Part shown: piece by piece, positions 15,542 to 24,082 of the stretch
Numbering within the stretch: the stretch's first letter is position 1
How the letters are laid out: each line of letters starts with the position of its first letter
DNA from: an uncultured Clostridia bacterium
GTDB lineage: Bacteria; Bacillota; Clostridia; Christensenellales; UBA1242
Direction of reading: 5' to 3'
Length of the DNA: 64,000 bases
Assembly: GCA_934746645.1 (NCBI GenBank)
Contig: CAKVFE010000002.1
Location: forward strand, 62,001 to 126,000
Notes under the pieces: model-generated
What the model was told of the DNA's origin: nothing
Databases searched by the model: none
What the model saw: only the letters and a program-made list of their open reading frames with translations
Translations under genes and position numbers: made by a program

Positions 15542-18103
15542 ATGAAAGATAAATTTGTTATTATTGATGGCAATAGTCTTATCAACAGAGCATTTTATGC
15601 TTTACCACAACTTGCTAATGCAGAAGGTGTTATTAGCAATGGTGTTTTTGGTTTTGCGACAATACTTGTAAAAATAATTACCGAAATAAAACCAAAATAT
15701 ATTTGTGTTGCACTAGACTATGGCAAACACACTTTCCGTACAGATATGTATGCAGAGTATAAGGGTACTAGAAAAGGCACTCCAGAAGAATTGAAAAGTC
15801 AATTTCCAATACTTAGAGATATGTTAAGTGCTATGGGTATACAACATATTGAAAAAGAAGGAATAGAAGCCGACGATATTATTGGCACACTTACTCGTAG
15901 ATTTGACACAGAAAATATTGTTGTTACTGGAGATAAAGATAGTTTTCAACTTATTAATGACAATACTTGGGTTATGTTTACTAAGCGTGGTGTAACCGAA
16001 ACTATCAACTATGACCAAGCACAACTATTTAATGATTATGGTTTAAAACCTTTCCAAATAGTCGAACTTAAATCTCTAATGGGTGATAGCTCGGACAATA
16101 TACCTGGTGTAAGTGGTGTAGGTGAAAAGACAGCTTTAAGTTTACTTTATAAATATGAAACATTAGACAATGTCTATAACTATATAGATGAGATAACTGG
16201 AAAACTTAAAGAAAAACTTGTTAATAGTAAAGAAATGGCTTATTTAAGCCACGCTTTAGCAACTATTGATACCAACTGTGACTTTGAATGTACACTAGAA
16301 GATTGTGAATATCAATTCCCATTTAACGAAGAAGTTTTAAAATTCTTTAAACGCTATCAATTTAATTCGCTATTAAAAAAATCTAATTTGTTTGAAGAAT
16401 CTCAACCTAAAACTTTCGAATATGAAAAAAGTATTGAACAATACAATATAGATAGTCTTGATATTGTGCAACAAATATCTAATGAGATAAAAAAAGAGAA
16501 AAAAATATATCTTAATTTAAGTGGTGGAGTAAGTATCTTTGTCAATAATAGAGAGTACAATTTAAGTGAAAAAGTTGATTTGTTGACCCCAACTATTGAA
16601 TGTGCTGATTTGTTTAATGGTTTAAAAGAAGTTTTTGAAGATGAAACAATAGAGAAATGTGTTTTTGATTATAAAAGCATATTGCATACATTGAAAAAGT
16701 ATAATGTTGGTCTTAACAATGTTAGTTTTGATGTGTACTTAGCTAGATACCTTATCAATAACAACAATAAATCTAATATTAGTTTTGAAGATTTGCTTAT
16801 TGAAAATAATCTTAACTTAAATTATAGAGCATACAATTTAAAATCACTTGAAGAGATGTATGTTGACAATCTTAATCAGTTAAAGTTGACCAATTTGTAT
16901 AACGATATTGAGTTACCGCTTACAAAAGTACTTTATAATATGGAAATAGTCGGTTTTAAGATTGACCAAGATGTACTATATCAACTAGATTCAAAGTTTG
17001 ATACCGAACTTAAACAGGTTTCCAACGAAATTTATGATTTGGCTGATTGTGAGTTTAATCTTAATTCGCCAAAACAGTTGGGTGAAGTGCTATTTGACAA
17101 AATGAACTTGTATCACGGCAACAATAAAAAGAAAAGTACAGGTATAGATGTACTTAACTCACTTAAAAACGACCATCCTATTATTGAAAAAATAATTAGA
17201 TATAGACAAATTAGTAAATTGTATTCAACTTATATCAAATCTTTTGAAGAATTAATTAATAAAGATACTGGTAAAATATATACAACATTCAATCAGACAT
17301 TAACATCTACTGGTCGACTAAGTAGTTCTGACCCAAATTTACAAAACATTCCAGTAAGAAGTGAAGAAGGAAAAGAACTAAGAAAAATGTTTGTTCCAAG
17401 TACATCTGACGGATATATTGTTTCGGCTGATTATAGCCAAATAGAACTTAGATTGTTGGCGTCTTTTTGTGGAGATGAAAAACTTATTGAAGCGTTTAGG
17501 CGTGGAGATGATATTCACGCACTTACAGCATCACATGTGTTTGGAGTGGATTTAAAAGATGTGACAAGCCAGATGCGTAGAGATGCAAAAGCTATCAATT
17601 TTGGTATCATTTATGGTATATCAGATTATGGACTTAGTCAAAATATTGGCAGTACAAGAAAAGCTGCAAAAGAGTATATCGACACATATTTCTTAAAGTA
17701 TCCATTGGTTAAAAAATATATGGACGACAATGTAGAATATTGTAAGAAAAATGGCTATATAAAGACATATTTTGGTCGTATCAGATTTATACCAGAAATC
17801 AATAATTCCAACTATAATATCCGTCAATTAGGTGAGCGTTGCGCTATGAATATGCCACTTCAAGGCTCTGCTTCAGATATTATTAAACTTGCTATGATTA
17901 GAGTTTACAATCGTATGAAAGATGAAAACTTACAATCAAAATTAATACTTCAAATTCATGATGAACTTATTGTTGATTGTGTTAAGTCCGAACTAGAAAA
18001 AGTCACAACCATACTAAAAGAAGAAATGGAAAATGTTGTTGACCTTAAAGTTAAACTTGAAGTCAATGTAAGTTATGGTAAAGATTGGTACGAAGCAAAA
18101 TAG
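15542..18103 (+). CDS. polA: DNA polymerase I
   Basis: 853 residues. The start is ATG 15542, with AAAGGTG about 8 nt upstream, rather than an upstream GTG. Domain order: 5' nuclease (residues 1 to about 290; D-G-N-S-L-I-N-R-A, E-A-D-D-I-I-G, T-G-D-K-D-S-F-Q-L, G-D-S-S-D-N-I-P-G), a 3'-5' exonuclease-like domain (about 300-460) in which the catalytic D-x-E motif is not recognisable, and a polymerase domain. The latter has motif A D-Y-S-Q-I-E-L-R, motif B R-R-D-A-K-A-I-N-F-G-I-I-Y-G and motif C Q-I-H-D-E-L-I-V-D. It fills gaps and removes RNA primers; proofreading is probably absent, as in many Firmicutes. The coaE gene often found downstream is not here. Confidence 0.96.
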   Translation: MKDKFVIIDGNSLINRAFYALPQLANAEGVISNGVFGFATILVKIITEIKPKYICVALDYGKHTFRTDMYAEYKGTRKGTPEELKSQFPILRDMLSAMGIQHIEKEGIEADDIIGTLTRRFDTENIVVTGDKDSFQLINDNTWVMFTKRGVTETINYDQAQLFNDYGLKPFQIVELKSLMGDSSDNIPGVSGVGEKTALSLLYKYETLDNVYNYIDEITGKLKEKLVNSKEMAYLSHALATIDTNCDFECTLEDCEYQFPFNEEVLKFFKRYQFNSLLKKSNLFEESQPKTFEYEKSIEQYNIDSLDIVQQISNEIKKEKKIYLNLSGGVSIFVNNREYNLSEKVDLLTPTIECADLFNGLKEVFEDETIEKCVFDYKSILHTLKKYNVGLNNVSFDVYLARYLINNNNKSNISFEDLLIENNLNLNYRAYNLKSLEEMYVDNLNQLKLTNLYNDIELPLTKVLYNMEIVGFKIDQDVLYQLDSKFDTELKQVSNEIYDLADCEFNLNSPKQLGEVLFDKMNLYHGNNKKKSTGIDVLNSLKNDHPIIEKIIRYRQISKLYSTYIKSFEELINKDTGKIYTTFNQTLTSTGRLSSSDPNLQNIPVRSEEGKELRKMFVPSTSDGYIVSADYSQIELRLLASFCGDEKLIEAFRRGDDIHALTASHVFGVDLKDVTSQMRRDAKAINFGIIYGISDYGLSQNIGSTRKAAKEYIDTYFLKYPLVKKYMDDNVEYCKKNGYIKTYFGRIRFIPEINNSNYNIRQLGERCAMNMPLQGSASDIIKLAMIRVYNRMKDENLQSKLILQIHDELIVDCVKSELEKVTTILKEEMENVVDLKVKLEVNVSYGKDWYEAK

Positions 18104-18112
18104 TTTGTGCTT

Positions 18113-18157
18113 TATATTATCGGAAGTTAGACGAAAGCAGTGCGAAGCAATATTTTT
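18113..18157 (-). repeat. Structured intergenic repeat, copy D (partial)
   Basis: 45 bp immediately after polA, the inverse of 2316-2360 (end of copy B) with about three differences. It contains CGGAAGTTAGAC and GCAGTGCGAAGCAATATT. Confidence 0.65.
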
Positions 18158-18282
18158 TATCTCTTATATTTTTTATCAAATTTTTAAATACAAGAAATGT
18201 TATTTTATATTTAAATTGTGATTAATTATTTTTAATAAATACAATTTAGAATATTACAAAATATTTAGCATAAAATAATTTT

Positions 18283-18825
18283 ATGAAAAAGAATATTATT
18301 TTGTACTCAAGTTTGTTGGGATTTATAATAATTATGTTTGTGGCAATAATGTTGTATCTTGTTGTTTTGTATCCTATAAGATATAAAGATACGATAAGAA
18401 AATATGGGGAGATATACAATATTGACCCAGAAATTATTTGCTCAATTATTAATATAGAAAGTGGATTTGATAAAAATGCAGAATCTAGTGTTGGAGCAAG
18501 GGGGCTTATGCAAATTATGCCTAACACTGCTTATGAAATAGCTGATAAATTAAATATATCAGACTTTACTTTGGATATGTTATTTTCTCCAGAAATCAAT
18601 ATTCGTATGGGGTGTTATTATATCAATTATTTAGCGTCAATGTATGAAGATTTGGACAATATAGTTGCTAGTTACAATGCAGGGTTTAACAAAGTCAACG
18701 AATGGCTTAAATCAGAAGAATATAGTTCTAATGGTGTAGTTGACAATCCACCTATTAAAGAAACAAAACAATACATTAAAAAATTCCACAAAAATTTAAA
18801 TGTGTATAAAAATAGGATTAATTAA
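18283..18825 (+). CDS. Membrane-anchored lytic transglycosylase (SLT domain)
   Basis: 180 residues. An N-terminal signal-anchor helix (about 5-28) is followed by an SLT domain: catalytic Glu in I-E-S-G-F-D (about 67), G-A-R-G-L-M-Q-I-M-P (about 81-90) and A-S-Y-N-A-G (about 133). Such enzymes cleave the MurNAc-GlcNAc bond of peptidoglycan on the outer face of the membrane. In many Firmicutes this gene follows polA and coaE; here coaE is missing from between. No clear ribosome-binding site precedes the ATG. A terminator follows directly. Confidence 0.88.
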   Translation: MKKNIILYSSLLGFIIIMFVAIMLYLVVLYPIRYKDTIRKYGEIYNIDPEIICSIINIESGFDKNAESSVGARGLMQIMPNTAYEIADKLNISDFTLDMLFSPEINIRMGCYYINYLASMYEDLDNIVASYNAGFNKVNEWLKSEEYSSNGVVDNPPIKETKQYIKKFHKNLNVYKNRIN

Positions 18826-18832
18826 GTTTTAA

Positions 18833-18858
18833 AAATCACTTTTATGAGTGATTTTTTT
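18833..18858 (+). terminator. Terminator after the lytic transglycosylase gene
   Basis: AAATCACT-tttatg-AGTGATTT followed by T run, 8 bp past the stop. Confidence 0.85.
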
Positions 18859-18955
18859 AATGTTGATAGTTAAAAGCGTGGGTTTAAGATAAAAATAGTT
18901 AATATTATACTATATATTATAATAAAAAATAAGTTTATAAAGGCACTTATTTACA

Positions 18956-18984
18956 TTGACTTATATTGGTTTTTTATATATACT
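18956..18984 (+). promoter_or_regulatory. SigA promoter of lysS
   Basis: TTGACT (18956-18961), 17-bp spacer, TATACT (18979-18984). Predicted leader is about 30 nt, too short for a T-box. Confidence 0.7.
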
Positions 18985-19019
18985 TGTTAAGTAAAAATTA
19001 TCTATTATCGGAGAAAAAT

Positions 19020-20492
19020 ATGGAACAAAACAATACTGAAAATTTATACAAAGAAGTTGATATTAGAGAAAAGAAAATTAAAGATTTAAAGGCTATGGGT
19101 ATCAATCCTTATGCTGCAAAATTTGATGAAACTCACAATATCACCGAAACTAGACAACTTAATGACGGAGATCGTACAGCAGTTGCTGGTAGAATGATAT
19201 TTAGACGCACATTTGGTAAATTTATGTTTGTTCAAATTTCTGATGTTTATAACAAACTTCAAGTTAGTTTGAGTGTTAATCAGATAGATTTGGACACATA
19301 CAAATGGTTTAATGACTATGTTGACATTGGCGATTTTGTAGGATTTACTGGTGTTATATATCACACAAAAACAGGTGAACTTACTGTTCAAGCAGATAGC
19401 TATACATTGCTAAGTAAGGCTATGAAACCTCTTCCAGAAAAATTCCACGGTTTAACTGATATCGAAACTCGTTATAGACAACGCTATCTAGATTTAGTTA
19501 CCAACGAACAATCAAGAAAAGTATTCTTAGGAAGAAGTAAAGTAGAATCTATTATTAGAAGATACCTAGAAGATATTGGCTTTATCGAAATCGAAACTCC
19601 AGTACTTCAAACAGCTGTTTCTGGTGCTTCTGCTAGGCCTTTCTTTACACATCACAATGCTTTGGACTTAGATTGTAACCTTAGAATTGCTAAAGAAACT
19701 TGGTTAAAACAAGCTATTGCTGGTGGTATACCTAGAGTATTTGAACTTGGAAAAGACTTCCGTAACGAAGGTATGGACGCTACCCATTTGCAAGAATTTA
19801 CTCAAGTAGAATGGTATGCAAGTTATTGGGATTTTGAAAAGAATATACAAGTATTTAGAGATCTTATCCAAAAATTGTTAATGGAAACTTTAGGTACAAC
19901 TGTTGTTAATTATCAAGGACACGAAATTGATTTTGGTAAAGAATGGGATCGTATTGATTATGTTGCCGAAATGACAAAAATTTTGGGATTTGATTTCTTA
20001 GACATTGAAGACCTTAACGAATTTAAGAAGAAAGTTGTAGAAAAAGGTTTGTTTAGTTATGGCGACTTAGAAGAATGTAAGTCAGTAAGAACATTGATTG
20101 ACTATATCTACAAGAGAAAGATTAGGGAAGGTATGGTTGGACCTACAATCCTTTACAACTATCCAGCAGTATTAAAGACTTTAGCTAGAAGAAGTGATAA
20201 AGATAGTAGAGTTACAGAAGTATTCCAAGTTGTAGTATGTGGCGCAGAAATTTGTAACGCATATTCAGAACTTGTAGACCCTATGATTCAAAGAGAAACA
20301 TTAATGCAACAATTAGTTGAAAAAGCTAATGGTGATGAAGAAACTATGGACCTTGATGAAGACTTCTTGTCTGCTATGGAGCACGGTATGCCTCCTATGA
20401 GTGGTCTAGGTTTTGGTATTGATAGATTTATTATGCTTATCTATGATTTGCCTAATATTAGAGATACCGTTCTATTCCCAATTATGAGATAA
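19020..20492 (+). CDS. lysS: Lysyl-tRNA synthetase, class II
   Basis: 490 residues. The start is ATG 19020, after GGAG at 19009-19012; the longer frame from 18966 would begin inside the promoter. It has an N-terminal OB-fold anticodon-binding domain (about 55-170), then class II motif 1 (I-E-I-E-T-P-V-L-Q), motif 2 (F-R-N-E-G-M-D-A-T-H) and motif 3 (G-L-G-F-G-I-D-R-F). The length is normal. It charges tRNA(Lys) with lysine. It is transcribed from its own promoter, possibly together with the DegV gene 36 bp downstream. Confidence 0.97.
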   Translation: MEQNNTENLYKEVDIREKKIKDLKAMGINPYAAKFDETHNITETRQLNDGDRTAVAGRMIFRRTFGKFMFVQISDVYNKLQVSLSVNQIDLDTYKWFNDYVDIGDFVGFTGVIYHTKTGELTVQADSYTLLSKAMKPLPEKFHGLTDIETRYRQRYLDLVTNEQSRKVFLGRSKVESIIRRYLEDIGFIEIETPVLQTAVSGASARPFFTHHNALDLDCNLRIAKETWLKQAIAGGIPRVFELGKDFRNEGMDATHLQEFTQVEWYASYWDFEKNIQVFRDLIQKLLMETLGTTVVNYQGHEIDFGKEWDRIDYVAEMTKILGFDFLDIEDLNEFKKKVVEKGLFSYGDLEECKSVRTLIDYIYKRKIREGMVGPTILYNYPAVLKTLARRSDKDSRVTEVFQVVVCGAEICNAYSELVDPMIQRETLMQQLVEKANGDEETMDLDEDFLSAMEHGMPPMSGLGFGIDRFIMLIYDLPNIRDTVLFPIMR

Positions 20493-20528
20493 TATATTAG
20501 TATAATATTTTAGTATAAGGGGTAATGT

Positions 20529-21353
20529 ATGAGTGTAATATTTGCAAGTTCTACTTGCGATTTGGATTTAAAGACTCTTAAAAAAGTAGATGTTGATGTT
20601 ATCAATTTGCCTACTATTCTCAATGGTAAAAAATGCCTATATAATGCCGACAAATTTAATTTTGACGAGTACTATGCAAACGGCACATTTTCCGTTGACT
20701 TTGATAGTTATAAACAACTTATCCATAAAAAATATTTAGAAGCTTTAAGTAGTGGTCAAGATATATTGTTTTTGACCCCTAATGCAAAATATGATGTTTC
20801 TTATGCTATAGTTAATCAAGAAATAAAACAGTATATTGGTAAATATCCTGACCAAAAAATTGAGATGGTAGATTGTCAAAATTGTGGTTTAGGTTATGGA
20901 CTTATTGTATATGAAGCAGGCATTGCTAATATGCACGGAAGTTCCATTACTGAAGTTATGAGTTTTGTCAATACTATCAAACGAAATATTAAAACATATA
21001 TTATTCCTTCAACCAATGAAAACATTAAAGAACAACTTACACTTGTAGGAAGTTCTATAGGTGTTAGACCTGTACTAGAACTTGTGGGTGGCGAACTTAA
21101 AGTTGTAGACAATGTTAAAGGTAAGAAGAAAGTTGTTGATTATTTGTATGAAAAAGCAAAGTCAAATTCTGCTGAAGTCCCACTAGGTATTATGTGTGGC
21201 AAAAATACAGATGAAGCGACAACTATTGCAGACCTTATTAATAAGGTTGAAGATGAGCGTATTATTTTTAAATCTAATCTTAATCCAATGTTGCTAAAAA
21301 AGTTTGGCGATAAGACATTGGCTGTAAGTTATTATAAAAAATCGAAAAGTTAA
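20529..21353 (+). CDS. DegV family fatty-acid-binding protein
   Basis: 274 residues, standard for DegV. Diagnostic features: the N-terminal I-F-A-S-S-T-C-D-L, the internal L-T-P-N-A-K-Y-D-V-S-Y segment around residue 84 that aligns with the fatty-acid carboxylate-binding Thr/Ser region, and the C-terminal N-L-N-P-M-L-L-K-K-F-G near the end. In Firmicutes such proteins (FakB) carry fatty acids for the FakA kinase. FakA is not in this window. Ribosome-binding site AAGGGG. Its stop codon lies in the loop of a terminator hairpin, so it ends the lysS unit. Confidence 0.85.
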   Translation: MSVIFASSTCDLDLKTLKKVDVDVINLPTILNGKKCLYNADKFNFDEYYANGTFSVDFDSYKQLIHKKYLEALSSGQDILFLTPNAKYDVSYAIVNQEIKQYIGKYPDQKIEMVDCQNCGLGYGLIVYEAGIANMHGSSITEVMSFVNTIKRNIKTYIIPSTNENIKEQLTLVGSSIGVRPVLELVGGELKVVDNVKGKKKVVDYLYEKAKSNSAEVPLGIMCGKNTDEATTIADLINKVEDERIIFKSNLNPMLLKKFGDKTLAVSYYKKSKS

Positions 21354-21367
21354 TTTTCGATTTTTTT
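21337..21367 (+). terminator. Terminator overlapping the DegV stop codon
   Basis: AAATCGAAAA (21339-21348), GTTAA loop containing the stop, TTTTCGATTT (21354-21363), T run. Confidence 0.85.
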
Positions 21368-21379
21368 AAAAGGTGAGTT

Positions 21380-22189
21380 ATGAAACAATACAATGTAAAA
21401 ATTTATGATGATATGGTATCACCACACAATATAAAAGTTGATTGTGACAATGTCTATGATATTGACAATGTTATTGGTTTGCCAACATTTAAATATCTCA
21501 ATTTAAGTAGACTTAATAGTTATAATGTGTTTGATTTAAACAGTATTTCTTATGACAATCTTTTAAGTCAGTATAAAAACTTTGATAATGATAAAGTTAC
21601 ATTTTTGTATATTGATGATGTTTTAAAATATGAACAAGAATATCAAACAATAGTAAGATTTTGTATTGATTATCGTATAGCTGTTATTGTCAATGCTGGT
21701 AGTACTTTAGAAGAGATGGGCAGATGCGACAAAATGTATGGACTTACTCCTATTGGTGTTTTGGAAGAATTTGGCGTATTGGATTTAGAACCTATTATTC
21801 TTAGTGGTGCCAATCTTGATAAAGAAGATTATGAAAAAATGTCATACTATAATGCAACATTATGTTTGGATATTACCAATGATATGTTAAAGGGCAATGG
21901 AATTGCTCAAATAGTTACTGCAAAAAAATATAATATTAATATGATATTTAATTGCAAAGATATTTATAAAGAAATGTTTTTGGCATATACATTGCCAAGA
22001 GGAATACTTAATACCACTACAGCTATTAGTCCAGAAGATGTATTGGAGATTGCTTGTATCAATATGGGTAAGGTCTTTAAGAAATACAAAAATAATACTT
22101 ACAACATATTTAATACTGGTAGTTTGCTTGATGTAGTTATTAATGGCAATAATTTAAAAATTATTGATACAATATTCTTTTCCAAATAA
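21380..22189 (+). CDS. Degenerate amidohydrolase (MtaD/SsnA-like), probably inactive
   Basis: 269 residues, about 60 % of a normal amidohydrolase. The middle section follows the methylthioadenosine/S-adenosylhomocysteine deaminase pattern: Y-G-L-T-P-I-G-V-L-E-E-F-G-V-L-D, then the position of L-A-H-C-V reads I-L-S-G-A-N-L, the H-N-P-x-S-N-x-K-L-x-x-G-I-A line reads L-D-I-T-N-D-M-L-K-G-N-G-I-A, and the final L-G-T-D reads I-F-N-C-K-D. The metal-binding His residues are therefore lost, as is the N-terminal H-x-H. This is a clean open frame with a good ribosome-binding site (AAAGGTG), so it is kept by selection rather than decaying. A non-catalytic, perhaps sensing or structural, role is inferred. 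Confidence 0.6.
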   Translation: MKQYNVKIYDDMVSPHNIKVDCDNVYDIDNVIGLPTFKYLNLSRLNSYNVFDLNSISYDNLLSQYKNFDNDKVTFLYIDDVLKYEQEYQTIVRFCIDYRIAVIVNAGSTLEEMGRCDKMYGLTPIGVLEEFGVLDLEPIILSGANLDKEDYEKMSYYNATLCLDITNDMLKGNGIAQIVTAKKYNINMIFNCKDIYKEMFLAYTLPRGILNTTTAISPEDVLEIACINMGKVFKKYKNNTYNIFNTGSLLDVVINGNNLKIIDTIFFSK

Positions 22190-22197
22190 TTTTGGTA

Positions 22198-22226
22198 TTG
22201 AAAATTTAAAATAGATATGTTATACT
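22198..22226 (+). promoter_or_regulatory. Consensus SigA promoter of the microprotein gene
   Basis: TTGAAA (22198-22203), 17-bp spacer, TATACT (22221-22226). Predicted start near 22233 leaves a 21-nt leader with AAAGGAG. Confidence 0.75.
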
Positions 22227-22253
22227 TAATTGTAATTAAAGGAGACATCTAAT

Positions 22254-22322
22254 ATGACTGCTACATTATTTATTATTGGAATATTCGTATTGTTTACCTT
22301 TTTTAAAGGATTCAATGCTTAA
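22254..22322 (+). CDS. 22-residue hydrophobic membrane microprotein
   Basis: The frame reads M-T-A-T-L-F-I-I-G-I-F-V-L-F-T-F-F-K-G-F-N-A. Residues 4-17 form one hydrophobic stretch long enough for a short membrane helix. It has a complete expression unit: consensus promoter at 22198, AAAGGAG about 7 nt before the ATG, and a strong terminator 14 bp after the stop. It is not recognisable as CydX, KdpF or another known small subunit. Possible roles are modulating a membrane complex or a small toxin; the sequence does not decide. It lies just upstream of the stress operon mcsA-mcsB-clpC. Confidence 0.65.
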   Translation: MTATLFIIGIFVLFTFFKGFNA

Positions 22323-22336
22323 TAATATATTTTTTT

Positions 22337-22362
22337 AGACAGCGTTTTTGCTGTCTTTTTTT
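22337..22362 (+). terminator. Terminator of the microprotein gene
   Basis: AGACAGC-gttttt-GCTGTCT followed by T7. Confidence 0.9.
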
Positions 22363-22618
22363 ATGCTTAAATTTATGACATAATTTAGTGCTAACTTTTC
22401 TTTAATTAAACTTGTTTAAAAGATTATCAAATGATTATAAAAAGTGTATAATTAAGTATCAAATTTTAATTAAATTTATTGTTTTTGTTTTGTCTACTTA
22501 CACATATTATGAGATAATGAAATATAAATTATTGTTTGATATTTTTTTACATAAAATTGATAAGTAAGATATTAATATTGATTTAAATTTTAGTAATATA
22601 AAAGGAGATATTTTCACT
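22363..22618. other. AT-rich leader region before mcsA
   Basis: 256 bp with no gene. No CtsR-type (GGTCAAA direct repeat) or CIRCE operator could be recognised, although the downstream operon is normally under CtsR. Promoter elements for mcsA could not be placed with confidence. Confidence 0.4.
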
Positions 22619-23080
22619 ATGTTATGCGATAAATGTAAGATTAATCCAGCTACTTTCCATAGTAGTGTTAATATTAATGGCAATGTTATTACTAAAAATT
22701 TGTGTCAAGATTGTGCAAGTATAGAAGACGAAACCGATTTTGATATGCTTATTAATGATAATGACAATGATATGGACGATGGCGAACTTAGTTGTCCCAA
22801 CTGTGGATATACTTTAACCGATTTTAAGTCTACAGGTTTACTTGGTTGTAGCCAATGTTATGATGTATTTAGAGATATTATTGTAGCCAATTTGGAAAAA
22901 ACACAACCTAACACTACTCATATTGGCAAAACTTTAGATGAAGACAATTTGAGTGATTTAGAACTAAAAATTAAAAAGTTAGAAATTCAACTTAAACAAG
23001 CAGTCAATGAAGAGGATTATGAACTTGCAAGCAGATTAAAACAACAAATTATTGCTTTAAAGGAGAATGCCGATGAGTAA
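22619..23080 (+). CDS. mcsA: Protein-arginine kinase activator McsA
   Basis: 153 residues. Zinc-binding Cys pairs are C-D-K-C near the start, C-Q-D-C at about 29-32, C-P-N-C at about 60-63 and C-S-Q-C at about 77-80. A C-terminal UVR motif (about 112-150) contains E-D-Y-E-L-A-S-R-L-K. McsA activates the arginine kinase McsB, which marks proteins for ClpCP degradation. Order and overlap with mcsB match the Firmicutes ctsR-mcsA-mcsB-clpC operon, but ctsR is absent upstream. Ribosome-binding site AAAGGAG. Confidence 0.93.
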   Translation: MLCDKCKINPATFHSSVNINGNVITKNLCQDCASIEDETDFDMLINDNDNDMDDGELSCPNCGYTLTDFKSTGLLGCSQCYDVFRDIIVANLEKTQPNTTHIGKTLDEDNLSDLELKIKKLEIQLKQAVNEEDYELASRLKQQIIALKENADE

Positions 23081-24071
23081 TGATATTATTGTAAGTTCTA
23101 GGATACGACTAGCTAGAAATTTAGCCAACAAACCTTTTAGCAATAACACAAGTTTGGAGATTGGCGACAATGTTCTTAATTGTGTATTTAATGCATTGTC
23201 TGATATTTCTAATTTCAATTTTTATAGATGTAAAAACTTAAAAAACAACATTATGGAAGATATGCTAGAAGACCATATTATTTCTAGCGAACTTATCAAC
23301 AATTCTGATATTGCAGGAGTAGCGATTAGTGAAGACAATAGTGTATCAATTATGGTTAATGAAGAAGACCATATTAGAGAACAATGTTTTTTAGAAGGTC
23401 TTAACTTAAAGCGTGCTTACGACATAATAAGCGATATTGATACTGAGCTTATTGAGAGTTTGGATATAGCTTATGATGATAAATTGGGATTTTTGACAGC
23501 TTGTCCATCTAATGTCGGTACTGGACTTAGAGCGTCAGTAATGATGTTTTTACCGGGTATTGTACTTACCAACAATGTCCAAGAATTGATTGACGCAGTT
23601 AGTAGGTATGGTATTTGTGTTCGTGGTTGCTATGGCGAAGGAAGCAATGCCAATGGATATCTTTTCCAAATATCCAATCAATTTTCTTTAGGAAAAACTG
23701 AAGAAGAGATTGTGCAGTTGGTAGAAAGTACAGCTTTAAAAATCGTGGACTTAGAAGAAAATGCAAGACAAATGCTTTTAAATACAAAAAAAGAAGAATT
23801 GACAGACGGAATACTTAGAGATTTTGGCGTTTTATCCAACTGTTATAAAATATCAACCAATGAAGCAGTAGAAAAACTTAGCAAAGTCAAAATGGGCTGT
23901 GCTATGGGACTTATAACACTTGATGATACAAAAATAATAGATGAGTTAATCAACAATATGAGTCCAGTCAAAATTAATAAATTGAGTAATATGGAACTTT
24001 CATACAATGAAAGAGATATTTATAGAGCAAATTATTTGGGGAAAATGCTAAAGGATAGTAGAATAATATAG
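23073..24071 (+). CDS. mcsB: Protein-arginine kinase McsB
   Basis: 332 residues. The start is ATG 23073, 7 nt after AGGAG; the ATG at 23067 is too close to that site. It overlaps mcsA by 8 bp, implying coupled translation. Guanido-kinase features: V-S-S-R-I-R-L-A-R-N at the start, the catalytic loop with L-T-A-C-P-S-N-V-G-T-G-L-R-A-S-V (about 146-161, Cys149) and R-G-C-Y-G-E-G-S near 185. McsB phosphorylates arginine residues to create degrons recognised by ClpC. The length is slightly below the family's usual 350-360 residues. Confidence 0.93.
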   Translation: MSNDIIVSSRIRLARNLANKPFSNNTSLEIGDNVLNCVFNALSDISNFNFYRCKNLKNNIMEDMLEDHIISSELINNSDIAGVAISEDNSVSIMVNEEDHIREQCFLEGLNLKRAYDIISDIDTELIESLDIAYDDKLGFLTACPSNVGTGLRASVMMFLPGIVLTNNVQELIDAVSRYGICVRGCYGEGSNANGYLFQISNQFSLGKTEEEIVQLVESTALKIVDLEENARQMLLNTKKEELTDGILRDFGVLSNCYKISTNEAVEKLSKVKMGCAMGLITLDDTKIIDELINNMSPVKINKLSNMELSYNERDIYRANYLGKMLKDSRII

Positions 24072-24082
24072 GGAGATAAATA

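Noticed and set aside
18985..19019. T-box or lysine riboswitch before lysS
   Set aside because: The leader is only about 30 nt from the predicted start and has no structured region.
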